Positions 52,194-60,301 of a DNA stretch of 64,000 bases are shown here, one piece after another (the first letter of the stretch is position 1; every line of letters starts with the position of its first letter). The DNA is taken from positions 124,001 to 188,000 of the forward strand of contig CAVUKI010000003.1 of assembly GCA_963741995.1 (NCBI GenBank). Reading direction: 5' to 3'. Source of the DNA: Bog-473 sp963741995 (GTDB taxonomy: Bacteria; Actinomycetota; Acidimicrobiia; Acidimicrobiales; RAAP-2). Both the position numbers and the translations under genes were made by a program. A model generated the notes under the pieces. That model was not told where the DNA came from. It ran no database searches and worked only from the letters and a program-made list of their open reading frames with translations.

Positions 52194-53034
52194 ATGCCCA
52201 CGCGCCTCGCAGTGTTCTCGCTCGTCGATTGGTCCTTCGCCGTTGTACGCGACTGGGCAGCCTCGGCGGGCCACGACATAGCCCTTCTTGTGACACGACC
52301 ATCGAGGGGCACGGCTCCCGGCCTACAGGACATGAGCCAGGCCAGTCCTGAGACGGTGGTCATCGTTGCGCCAAACGTGCGGGCGTGCGAGACGACACTG
52401 TCCGAGCTCGAGGTCGATCTCGCAGTTGTGTTCACTTTTCTCCGTGTTCCTGAGAGCATCGCGAACATCCCTCGTCACGGCTGCGTCAACTTGCACCCGT
52501 CGTTGCTCCCGGCCTACCGAGGAGCAAATGCCCTGCGGTCGCTGTACGAAGGGGAACCACGGATCGGAGCGACCCTGCACTACCTCACCCCCGAGTTCGA
52601 TGCGGGGGCGATCCTCGCCCAGTCTTCCCTGGCAACTCCCCAGGACGTGGAACCCCTGCAGCGCGCTGGCGGCGCTGCAACAAGCCTCGAGGGACTGCCT
52701 CGTTGCTGGGGTCCCCCGAGCGCTCGCCGGAGAACCAGGGGAAGAACAGGATGCTTCGGAGGCCAGCGGCGCTCCCAAGTTCAGCGAGGACGAAACGATC
52801 CTGTCGTACGGGGTGTCCACCCACCTCTTTCAATGCCGGTTCAGTGCATTGACTTTGTCTGGAATCCAGCCCACGGTCATGGTCGATGGCGAGCCTCAAT
52901 CTGTGCGCGCCGTCAGAAGGCTGAGCGGCCTCTCCGCCGCGTCGCCGGGGGTGGTCAGCTCTACATCACGGCGGGCGATCGTGGCGGCGGCTGACGGCGT
53001 ACTGGAGCTCGAACTGGGCAAGCAGCCGTTCTAG
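52194..53034 (+). pseudogene. Formyltransferase-family enzyme, split by one frameshift
   Basis: The N-terminal formyltransferase fold is intact: LEVDLAVVFTFLRVPESI, then CVNLHPSLLPAYRGANALRS and ATLHYLTPEFDAGAILAQSS, containing the Asn-His...Asp catalytic set. After about residue 155 the frame fails. The next frame continues ALAALQQASRDCLVAGVP, FSEDETILSYGVSTHLFQCR and a C-terminal domain ending LELELGKQPF. The shift is at about 52650-52670, one base too many. It is too short and divergent to be housekeeping Fmt, so it probably formylates an amine on a small molecule or sugar. Confidence 0.72.
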
Positions 53035-53420
53035 CCAGCCGCTGCGCTCGGCATCGGGTCGTTTTCGCGGGGATTCCGCGCCGACCCGGTGCGGACGAGG
53101 CGGAAACTGCGTCACCCCCATCGATCCCACCGGCTCCTGCCCGAACGCCGGTTTTTTGTCCCGGGGCGTCTGTGGTTAAAGGCGTCCGGCTGGGCGGCCG
53201 ACATATCAGGTGCAGGTGAATTGCAGAGTTGCAGTCGTGAAGATCGCCCTCAGATTGTGGGCGTTCATCGGTGCGATCGATCGCCGGCCGAGCGGGAAGC
53301 CGGCGTGATGGTCTTTGCCCACTCGGCAGGCGCCTGGTTGGCGAGAGTGCAGGATGGCCTCGCCCACGACGAAATGGCCAGGGACTGAATGTGTACCTCG
53401 TGTTGGGAGAGCCTGATCAA
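53035..53420. other. Intergenic region upstream of acpS
   Basis: No convincing gene. It contains the intrinsic terminator at 53129-53157. The 260 bases after the terminator must carry the promoter of the acpS operon, but no clear -35/-10 pair was found. Confidence 0.5.
53129..53157 (+). terminator. Rho-independent terminator after the formyltransferase gene
   Basis: Stem ACCGGC/GCCGGT with a 12-nt loop, followed by a run of six T (53152-53157). It is the clearest intrinsic terminator in the window and separates the formyltransferase transcript from acpS. Confidence 0.7.
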
Positions 53421-53879
53421 ATGAGCATGGGAACGGCGATCCGTGTTGGAGCGGACGTCGTCGCGATCCATCAAGTTGCTGAGAGTGTCGACCACTTCGG
53501 CGCTCGTTACTTGCAGCGCGTCTACACGCCGCACGAGTTGAGTTCCTGCGCGGGCCCGCCGGCGACCCGGACCGCGAGTCTGGCCGCGCGGTTTGCCGCG
53601 AAAGAGGCCGCCATCAAGGTCCTTCGCCCGAGGGGTCATCAACCCGATTGGCGGTCCCTTGAGGTGCGCCGTGACCCCGAGGGCTGGTGCACCATGGCCC
53701 TCACCGGTCACGCTGCAGCATTGGCGGAACAGGCGGGCATCGCTGAGTTGGCCGTCAGCCTCACCCATGAAGGGGACGTGGCCGCAGCCGTGGTTGTCGC
53801 CCTTTGTCATTCTGGGGACGAGTCGATTGAGCAATCTGGGACACCGCTTGTCCTGGACGTCTTCGGAAGGAAAGGCTGA
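53421..53879 (+). CDS. acpS: Holo-[acyl-carrier-protein] synthase
   Basis: ATG 53421, with GGAGAG upstream, gives 152 aa. It has AcpS motifs: RVGADVVAIHQVAESV at the N terminus (Asp ligand) and LAARFAAKEAAIKVL (Glu/Lys, phosphopantetheine transfer), then DWRSLEVRRDPEG. It attaches phosphopantetheine from CoA to a carrier-protein serine. Its stop overlaps the carrier-protein start (TGATG), strongly suggesting that protein as its substrate; this is likely a pathway-specific copy. Confidence 0.87.
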   Translation: MSMGTAIRVGADVVAIHQVAESVDHFGARYLQRVYTPHELSSCAGPPATRTASLAARFAAKEAAIKVLRPRGHQPDWRSLEVRRDPEGWCTMALTGHAAALAEQAGIAELAVSLTHEGDVAAAVVVALCHSGDESIEQSGTPLVLDVFGRKG

Positions 53880-54118
53880 TGGAAGAGACGATCCGCTCAA
53901 TTCTCGCCGAGTACGGTCACCTCCCCGTCGAAGTGGACAAGATCCGTGACGACGACGATCTCTTCCGGGCGGGCATGACGTCGCATGCCAGCGTCAACGT
54001 CATGCTCGCGTTGGAAGACGAGTTCGACATCGAATTCCCCGAGACAATGCTGCACAAGAGCACCTTTGAGTCCGTTGCCGCTATCCGGAACGCGCTCGGT
54101 GACCTGATCGACTCCTAG
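53879..54118 (+). CDS. Acyl carrier protein
   Basis: A 79-aa acidic four-helix protein: TIRSILAEYGHLPVEVDKIR, DDDLFRAGMTSHASVNVMLA, LEDEFDIEFPETMLHKSTFE. The phosphopantetheine serine is in GMTSHAS, where most carriers have D-S-L. It is co-translated with acpS. With the amino acid:carrier ligase downstream, it is likely to carry an aminoacyl group rather than a fatty acid. Confidence 0.92.
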   Translation: MEETIRSILAEYGHLPVEVDKIRDDDDLFRAGMTSHASVNVMLALEDEFDIEFPETMLHKSTFESVAAIRNALGDLIDS

Positions 54119-54127
54119 GCTGACCGA

Positions 54128-54295
54128 GTGCGCGTCATGACGACCGTCGACGGGCCCCAAGGGCTCTTTGGAGCTGAGCGGAGCAGATTGGGCGCAGAGA
54201 ATGTCGGTCCTCTTGTCCGTGACCTTGACTGGCACCTGCAGTCAGGATCAGACAAAGAGCGATACGGCGCAGGTGCTGTCGATTGGCACGGATGA
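54128..54295 (+). CDS. 55-aa ORF between carrier protein and ligase
   Basis: GTG 54128, ten bases after the carrier-protein stop, runs without break to the TGA directly before the ligase start. The product reads VDGPQGLFGAERSRLGAENV then LDWHLQSGSDKERYGAGAVD. No family recognised. It fills the whole gap in the operon, which argues for translation. It may be a small pathway protein or the remnant of a larger enzyme. Confidence 0.4.
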   Translation: MRVMTTVDGPQGLFGAERSRLGAENVGPLVRDLDWHLQSGSDKERYGAGAVDWHG

Positions 54296-55210
54296 TTGTG
54301 GGCGGCGGTGACTGACGCACCAACCTTCCGAGACGAGCTCGTGGCTGCCGGCATCCTGGTGCCGACTGCAAGCGACGGGATCTATGGTCGCGCGTCGGTC
54401 TACGAAGACATTGTTGTCGGGATCGAGGGACTCGTGGCCGCGACGGCTGTGTCTGAGGGCGCGGCGAGTTACCGGTTTCCCCCCGTGATGCCGCGGAGCG
54501 TCTTGGAGCAGTCCGGCTACTTGTCTTCTTTTCCAGACATGATCGGGTCGGTGTCGACCTTCATGGGGGACAATGCCGATCACAGGCGGCTGATGGAAGC
54601 GGCGCAGTCGGGTGGTGAGTGGGCGTCGTTCCTCGAGCCTGCCGACGTGAGCCTGTGTCCCGCAGTTTGCCATCCCCTCTATCCGACCTTGCGCGGAAGC
54701 CTGCCCGAGGTCGGACGTCGCTACGACGTGTCGGGCTGGTGCTTCCGGCATGAGCCGAGTCTCGACCCGGCCCGCATGCAGTCCTTCCGGCAGCACGATC
54801 TGGTCTACGTCGGCAATCCCGAACAAGCCAGGGAGCATCGGGACCGCTGGATGCAGCTGGGCGCGGAGATCCTCGACTCGCTCGGTCTGGTCGTTGACAC
54901 GGTGGTGGCGAACGACCCCTTCTTCGGGAGGGTCGGCCGCATTCTGGCTGAGAACCAGAGGTCCGAGACGCTCAAATATGAAATAGTGACGCCGATCAAT
55001 TCGGTGGAGCACCCGACCGCCATCGCCTCGGCAAATTGCCATCTCGACCACTTCGGGGAAGCGTTCGGGATCCTCACCGCCAGCGGCGAGGTAGCCCACT
55101 CGTGCTGCTTCGGGTTCGGCCTGGACCGCATCACGTTGGCATTGCTGCGCACCCACGGGATGCGACCGGGAGACTGGCCCACGGCGACTCGAGGCCGACT
55201 CTGGCCATAA
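54296..55210 (+). CDS. Amino acid:[carrier protein] ligase, SerRS-like
   Basis: About 304 aa, the size of a class II aminoacyl-tRNA synthetase catalytic core without a tRNA-binding domain. Motif 2 is GWCFRHEPSLDP followed by RMQSFRQHDLVYVGNPEQA; motif 3 is CFGFGLDRITLALL. Likely zinc ligands are Cys in SLCPAVCHP, Glu in FRHEPS and Cys in HSCCFGFG. In the characterised family these enzymes adenylate glycine or alanine and load it on a carrier protein instead of tRNA. The adjacent ACP and AcpS fit exactly. TTG 54296 or GTG 54308 may be the start. Confidence 0.85.
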   Translation: MWAAVTDAPTFRDELVAAGILVPTASDGIYGRASVYEDIVVGIEGLVAATAVSEGAASYRFPPVMPRSVLEQSGYLSSFPDMIGSVSTFMGDNADHRRLMEAAQSGGEWASFLEPADVSLCPAVCHPLYPTLRGSLPEVGRRYDVSGWCFRHEPSLDPARMQSFRQHDLVYVGNPEQAREHRDRWMQLGAEILDSLGLVVDTVVANDPFFGRVGRILAENQRSETLKYEIVTPINSVEHPTAIASANCHLDHFGEAFGILTASGEVAHSCCFGFGLDRITLALLRTHGMRPGDWPTATRGRLWP

Positions 55211-55382
55211 GCCGGCCACCGCACTGCGGCTGGCTGGGCGGTCGTTAGCCGGCCGGGCGTTCGAGGAGATGGGCCCGGGCACCAACGGCCTGGGAAGTTG
55301 CGCCGGTGCCCGGAGACCGCATGCTGGGAGCGGGGCAGGCGTGCGGTGTCGACCATCGCACGCGAATCGATTGCCCCGGCCG

Positions 55383-55781
55383 TTACTTCTTGGCCTTGGA
55401 CGCGTTCAGGGTCACGGCAGCACGAATCAGTGCTTTGAAGGCCTTTGCATCGATTTTCTCACCCTCGTGGAGGTCGATCGCTCGCCGTACGTTCCCCTCG
55501 AGGCTCGAGTTGAAGAGACTCGAAGGATCCTTCAGGGCTGCGCCTTTGGCGAACGTCATCTTCACGACGCTCTTGTATGTCTCGCCCGTGCAGAGTATTC
55601 CGTCGTGATACCACGTCGGAACGCCTCTCCATTTCCACTCTTCCACGACGTCAGGGTCGGCTTCCTTGATCAATGTCCGGATGCGGCTGAGCATCGTGCC
55701 GCGCCAGTCGTCAAGCTCCTTGATGCGCGCGTCAATGAGCTGAGAAGGAGTCTTGTTCACTTGCGACCGACTCGTCGTCAT
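55383..55781 (-). CDS. DUF1801/YdhG-like small protein
   Basis: A 132-aa protein with VNKTPSQLIDARIKELDDWR, EADPDVVEEWKWRGVPTWYH, GILCTGETYKSVVKMTFAKG and AIDLHEGEKIDAKAFKALIR, the DUF1801 pattern. The second Met (55781) is better spaced from GAAGAGG than 55787. Family role unknown; structures suggest ligand binding. Unrelated to the neighbouring carrier-protein genes. Confidence 0.8.
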   Translation of the reverse strand: MTTSRSQVNKTPSQLIDARIKELDDWRGTMLSRIRTLIKEADPDVVEEWKWRGVPTWYHDGILCTGETYKSVVKMTFAKGAALKDPSSLFNSSLEGNVRRAIDLHEGEKIDAKAFKALIRAAVTLNASKAKK

Positions 55782-56259
55782 GCCCATTCCTCTTCCTTTG
55801 ATTTCCGTGGCCGAGCGCCGCTGGTGGTCTGGGTGGCACCTGGGTCCGGGACTCGAAACGAGGGGTCACACCGAGTCGAGGTCAGCTCATTTCCCGGTTC
55901 AGAGGATAGATCGTGCTGCGTACGCTCCCGGACACATGCGGCGGTGTTGCCGGCCGTTCGTCCATCGCGGCAGCAGCATCCTTGCCGTCTCCCCACCTCC
56001 GATCTGTCTCGCGAACGCAAGTGTTCGTCGGCGGGCGGAAGCTTTGACGCGTGAACGATGGAGGGCGAGTTCCAAGCAGCGGAGTCAGTGAGAGCGATGT
56101 CGAGCAGCAGGTGTTCCGGGTGCAGGTGGTGGCGCGATGCAGGCGCGCACAGGACTGTCGGCCGAGAGAAGCGCCCGAGTATCCTGCACTGCGTGGACCG
56201 GGTGACCCCAAAAGTCGTCGACACCTGTTGAAGATCGTCGACCCAGAACCGCAGGCGTG
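55782..56259. other. Region without a convincing gene
   Basis: Open frames on both strands (for example 56051-56260 + and 55778-56269 -) have mixed composition and no recognisable protein features. The region presumably holds promoters for the divergent DUF1801 and GT4 genes. Confidence 0.4.
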
Positions 56260-57318
56260 ATGGCGTCACCCAAGCCGCGGGTACTGATGCTGTGGCACAG
56301 CCTCACGGGGTATTGGGCGGCGGCAGTGCGCGCCCTGGCTGAGCGAGCTGAAGTAACCGTGCTGGTTCGCCCGCCTGACCCGCTTGCCCCCTATGAGTAC
56401 TCCGCACTGGAGTTGAACGGCGCCGAACTACAGGTCGCTGCGTGGCCATGGTCCTACTCGCTGCTCCATGACTTGGTCGAGGGAACCCGACCTGACGTCA
56501 CGTGCAGCATCGGGCAAACACCGGCGATATGGCGTGTCCTGCATCGGGCTCGCCGACAGTACGGTACCGCGACCGTGATGTTCGTCGACAACCTCTGGTT
56601 CGGAAAGCCGCGCCAGCGCGCGGTGCAATCACTCTTCGCCTTCGTTCGCCCCTATGCCTTTGATTGTGCCTTTGTGCCGGGAGCCCGTAGTGCTGAGTAT
56701 GCCCGGCGGCTCGGCTTCTCGCGGGAAGCCGTGCTCACTGGGGCTTGTACGGCCGATGAGGCTCGCTTCTCCTCTGCCGCCTCCGGCAGTGCGACTCGGT
56801 GGACAGATCCGAGGTTTCTCTTTTGCGGCCGGTTGGTCACTGAAAAGGCTCCGGACGTCTTGGCCGAGGCGTACCGGATCTATCGAGAAGGTGTCGCCAA
56901 TCCGTGGCCCCTGCAGGTGGTGGGCCACGGCCCTTTCGACGGTGGCCTCCGGGGAACCCCGGGAGTGATCATGAGCGACTTCATCCAACCGGACGCGCTT
57001 CCCGACATGTATGCGGACGCCGGCGCGCTGATTCTGCCCAGCCGGTACGACTCGTGGGGGGTCGTGGCGTTGGAGGGGTGTACCGCCGGCCTGCCGGTCG
57101 TCATCTCCGACGGATGCGGCGCGGCAATCGACTTGGCCACTCCGGCCAATGGCTTCACTGTGGCCGCCGGCGATCCAGTCAGTCTTGGCAAGGCCCTCAC
57201 CAAAGTGACGGAGGCAAGTTCCGAGCGGCGTAAAGAGTGGGGGCGCAACAGCATCGAGATATCCAGCACGTACGCGCCAGAACGATGGGTGGACACGCTG
57301 CTCTCGGCCCGTCGCTGA
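56260..57318 (+). CDS. Family 4 (group 1) glycosyltransferase
   Basis: A 352-aa GT-B protein: PRVLMLWHSLTGYWAAAVRA at the start, FLFCGRLVTEKAPDVLAEAY in the nucleotide-sugar half, and YDSWGVVALEGCTAGLPVVI, the E-x7-E region. The last Rossmann part ends APERWVDTLLSARR. GTG 56257 is directly in front. It is in the same direction as the carrier-protein locus 1 kb upstream, so it may act in the same pathway. Confidence 0.88.
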   Translation: MASPKPRVLMLWHSLTGYWAAAVRALAERAEVTVLVRPPDPLAPYEYSALELNGAELQVAAWPWSYSLLHDLVEGTRPDVTCSIGQTPAIWRVLHRARRQYGTATVMFVDNLWFGKPRQRAVQSLFAFVRPYAFDCAFVPGARSAEYARRLGFSREAVLTGACTADEARFSSAASGSATRWTDPRFLFCGRLVTEKAPDVLAEAYRIYREGVANPWPLQVVGHGPFDGGLRGTPGVIMSDFIQPDALPDMYADAGALILPSRYDSWGVVALEGCTAGLPVVISDGCGAAIDLATPANGFTVAAGDPVSLGKALTKVTEASSERRKEWGRNSIEISSTYAPERWVDTLLSARR

Positions 57319-57505
57319 AGTTGCTTTCCCCTTGCCACACCACGACTGCCTGCTGGCGTGCCGTCCTGCCGGAGTAATCCCAGAGTGGAGTGGGCGGTGG
57401 CCCACGTTCCGCTGGATCCGTCCGAAGACCTTGACGTCCTCGGTGACGATCGCACGACCATCGGCGCTCAGGTGTCGGAGCAGCTCTCTGAACAGGGGAT
57501 TTGAG

Positions 57506-57550
57506 TCGGGCTGCCCGGATTTGAACCGGGGACCTCTGCGTCCCGAACAG
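57506..57550 (-). repeat. 3' fragment of tRNA-Pro(CGG): attachment-site scar
   Basis: On the minus strand the sequence from the anticodon loop (TTCGGGA) through GAGGTCCCCGGTTCAAATCC to the acceptor CAGCCCG is a good tRNA-Pro 3' half, but no D arm, anticodon-stem partner or 5' acceptor precedes it. A lone 3' half is the usual scar at the far end of an island integrated into a tRNA. The orientation places the island at higher coordinates. The flanking regions 57319-57505 and 57551-57857 hold no convincing gene. Confidence 0.7.
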
Positions 57551-57857
57551 AGCCTAGGCGATTCTTGGCGTTGTCGACTAGCTGCGAGAGGCCCAGAAAT
57601 ATCCAGCTCAGCGGCCGTCTTATGCACTTTTCGATGTACCGCCCGACACCCCGAAATACCGCTGTTTTTCATCGTTCCGCGCCATTTCCGCGCCAAATTC
57701 TCGGGGGCCCAAATCGGCCTCCAAAGCTGCGTTGGCGACCCATCCAAATCCACCGACGTTTGCGCTGCGACTGCCCCACTTTGACGAGCGTTGATCCGTC
57801 ACCAGGCCAATGTTCGGGGGCACCCCTACAAGAGCAAAACCCAGCCCATTCCTCGGG

Positions 57858-58355
57858 TCATCGGGTGATGGTGCCGACTTCCTTGCTGGTACCCACGAGG
57901 GTCTTGGGATTCGTCGTGCCGGTGAGGGTGTAGCTGCATTTCGCGTGCTGCCAGAAGCCTGTCCCCCCGGTGCAGGTGCCGGTTCCGGCGAGAGTCTCCA
58001 TGCCGGTGGCATCCGTTGCAACAGTGAAGGTCTCCTTGGACCGACGCACACCATTGGCGAAGTATCCGATAGCGGTATCGGTGGCGTGGAGGCCCTTGAA
58101 CGTGATCGTGGCCACGGCCGCGCCATCTTCACCTGTCGAGCTGCTCTTGCCACCTATCGTCAAGCTGGTACCGGCACAGGCGAGCACGACGGTAGAACCG
58201 GTTTGGCTAATCTCCGCGCAGGTGGCGGTGCCGGTGTAAGGGACCGTTCGCGGGTTCTTAGCCGCCAGCGCTGCCCCGGCCACACCTACGGTTATGAAGA
58301 GCACGGCCAAGGTCATGCTTAGGACTCGGAACGCCCCGCGTCTTGCTTGCAACAT
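57858..58355 (-). CDS. Secreted hypothetical protein
   Basis: A 165-aa protein with a clear signal peptide (LSMTLAVLFITVGVAGAALA, cut near AKNP). The mature part is Ser/Thr/Gly rich and beta-like, with three or four Cys in spaced pairs (TATCAEISQTG, LACAGTSLTIGG, GTGTCTGGTG, HAKCSYTLTG) that probably form disulphides. No family recognised. Ordinary codon use. Confidence 0.7.
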   Translation of the reverse strand: MLQARRGAFRVLSMTLAVLFITVGVAGAALAAKNPRTVPYTGTATCAEISQTGSTVVLACAGTSLTIGGKSSSTGEDGAAVATITFKGLHATDTAIGYFANGVRRSKETFTVATDATGMETLAGTGTCTGGTGFWQHAKCSYTLTGTTNPKTLVGTSKEVGTITR

Positions 58356-58669
58356 GGATGCCCCCTTTAGAGCAGACAGGGGTACTCCTGTCCGTGATTT
58401 TTCACACGATCCTGGCTACTCGCCATGGATGTCATTTGATACGGCCGTGAGTGTCGTAGCCAGGGGGGTACCTCCAGGCAAGTGGGTGGTGTTGGCACTA
58501 CTGCAGCTTCAGGGCGCTCGCTCCAGGGTGCCATGTGTCCCACTCGAAGTCATGAAGTCAGCCGGTTCAGCGGGGCGCGAACTGACCCTCATGACGCTGA
58601 GGTGCGTACCACCGCCCGGATACCCCTAGAGCCCATAAGTGCGATAGTGCCCGACCCCATGCCGACGGT
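58356..58669. other. Gap between the secreted protein and the IS3 left end
   Basis: Nothing recognisable. Short open frames on the plus strand have no protein-like features. It ends at the CAG target duplication of the IS. Confidence 0.5.
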
Positions 58670-58672
58670 CAG

Positions 58673-58697
58673 TGGGCTTGATCCGGTTCGACGGACA
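58673..58697. repeat. IS3 left terminal inverted repeat
   Basis: Pairs with 63078-63102 at 22 of 25 positions. The adjacent CAG at 58670-58672 is the target duplication. Confidence 0.85.
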
Positions 58698-58712
58698 GGT
58701 TGCTTGTGTTGA

Positions 58713-59190
58713 TCATGCCGCCTGACGGTCGGCGTTGTGAAGTCGTGCTTCATATTGAGCGGGGCTGAGGTAGCCGAGCGTTGAGTGCAGGCGGCGGGTG
58801 TTGTACCAGCCCTCGATGTACTCGAAGACGCCGCGCCGGAGTCCGGCCCGCGTCGGCCACGAACGCGTGTCGATGAGCTCGCGCTTGATGGTGGCGAAGA
58901 AGCTCTCGGCCACCGCGTTATCCCAGCATTCGCCCTTGCGACCGACCGAGAGCACGACGCCGTTGGCTCTTGCCAGCTCGGCGAAGTCACCGCTCGTGTA
59001 CTGACAGTCCCTGTCCGAATGAAAAATGACGCCCTTATCGGGTGTCCGGTTGGCGAAGGCCATGGTGAGAGCGTCTTCGACCAGTTCGGTGCGCATGTGA
59101 TCGGCCAGCGCCCAGCCGACGACGCGTCGAGACGCCAGGTCGATGACCGTCGCCAGGTAGGCCCACCCCTCCCAGGTCGAGATGTAGGTG
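58713..59190 (-). pseudogene. IS3 OrfB, C-terminal part (disrupted)
   Basis: Resumes at TYISTWEGWAYLATVIDLAS and contains the second Asp (IFHSDRDCQYTSGDF) and Glu (GECWDNAVAESFFATIKREL) of the DDE triad, plus the end HSTLGYLSPAQYEARL. Joining it with the N part restores the core exactly, with a 6-bp duplication (TAGGTG on +) at the insertion point. Confidence 0.92.
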
Positions 59191-59210
59191 TTATGTGCAG
59201 CTCTCCATAT

Positions 59211-59246
59211 CACCTATTCGGCTCAGTTCTCAGTTATGTGCAGTCG
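59211..59246. repeat. RIT left 36-bp inverted repeat
   Basis: Exact reverse complement of 62288-62323 over 36 bp (begins CACCTATTCGG). CACCTA inside it is the reverse complement of the target repeat TAGGTG. It lies 20 bp inside the apparent left boundary at 59191. Confidence 0.9.
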
Positions 59247-59300
59247 CAGCGGTTCCGCACCGTGCTCACGGAGGTTTGCGAGAGGAAAGACAGCACATAA

Positions 59301-60301
59301 TCACAGGCCCTCGAGGAAGGCGAGAAGCCGGTCACGGGGCCGGAGCCGAGCCGGTCCTGGGTTCAGGTCGTTCAGGCGGTTGAGCGTGGCCTCCTTGGTG
59401 GCGAGGTCGGCTTCGAGGTATTGGTGCGTCACGGCCGGGCTGGAGTGTCCGAGCCAGAGCGCGATCACGGCTAGATCCGTGCCCGACTCCAAGAGGTGAA
59501 CTGCCGTCGAGTGCCGAATCGTGTGCGGTGAGACACGTTGACCGCGCAGCGTCGGGCAGGTTTGCTGAGCCATCGCCACGGCACGGTTGAGCCGGTCGCG
59601 GACTCCCGACCGGGACATCGGCGTCCCGCTGCGATTCGGGAAGACCGGAGACTCCGGTGCCCGTTGCGTGTCGTTCAACCAGGTGCGCAGCTCTCTGGCA
59701 GTGCTGGCCCACAACGGGATGACCCGCTGCTTGCGGCCCTTGCCGTTGAGTTGGAGGGCGCTCCGGCTCTCGAGCAGCACGTCTCGGACCCGGAGGGCGG
59801 TCAACTCCGAGACCCGGGCACCGGTGTTGTAGGCCACAGCCAACAAGATGGCGTCGCGTCGCCCGCTCCACGTGCTCCGATCGGGCGCGGCCAAGATGGC
59901 GGTGATCTGCTCCTTCGTGAGGTAGCCGAGCACCGGCCGGTCGAAGCGCTTGGCCGGGATGGCCAGCACCCGTGTCGTGATCGGCAGGGACACCGGATCG
60001 CGCACGGCGACGTATCGCATGAAGGAGTGGATCGCTGCCAGGCGAGCGTTGCGAGTGCGGGCGCTGTTGTGCCGGACACACTCGAGGTGCTCGAGGAAGT
60101 CCAAAATCACCGGGCATCGAGATCGGCGAGCGTCAGCGCACTGGGGGGCCTGCCGCAATGGTCCTCCAAGTAGGCGAAGAGCAGTTCGAAAGCGTCTCGA
60201 TAGCTCTCCACCGTCCGGGCGCTCGCCCCACGTTGGTCGATCAGGCGACGCACGAAGAAGTCCTGGACCAGCTGATCGAACCCGATCGCAGGCGCCCTCA
60301 T
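59301..60301 (-). pseudogene. Tyrosine recombinase, third of the RIT trio, frameshifted near its start
   Basis: ATG 60301 overlaps the second gene and reads FDQLVQDFFVRRLIDQRGAS, AFELLFAYLEDHCGRPPSAL to a stop at 60107. One base earlier in the GGG run (60112-60114 on +) the frame continues VILDFLEHLECVRHNSARTR and a complete catalytic domain: TGARVSELTAL, GKGRKQRVIPL, SPHTIRHSTAV, LGHSSPAVTHQYLE. A missing C would explain it. Either a sequencing error or an inactivated element. Confidence 0.85.
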
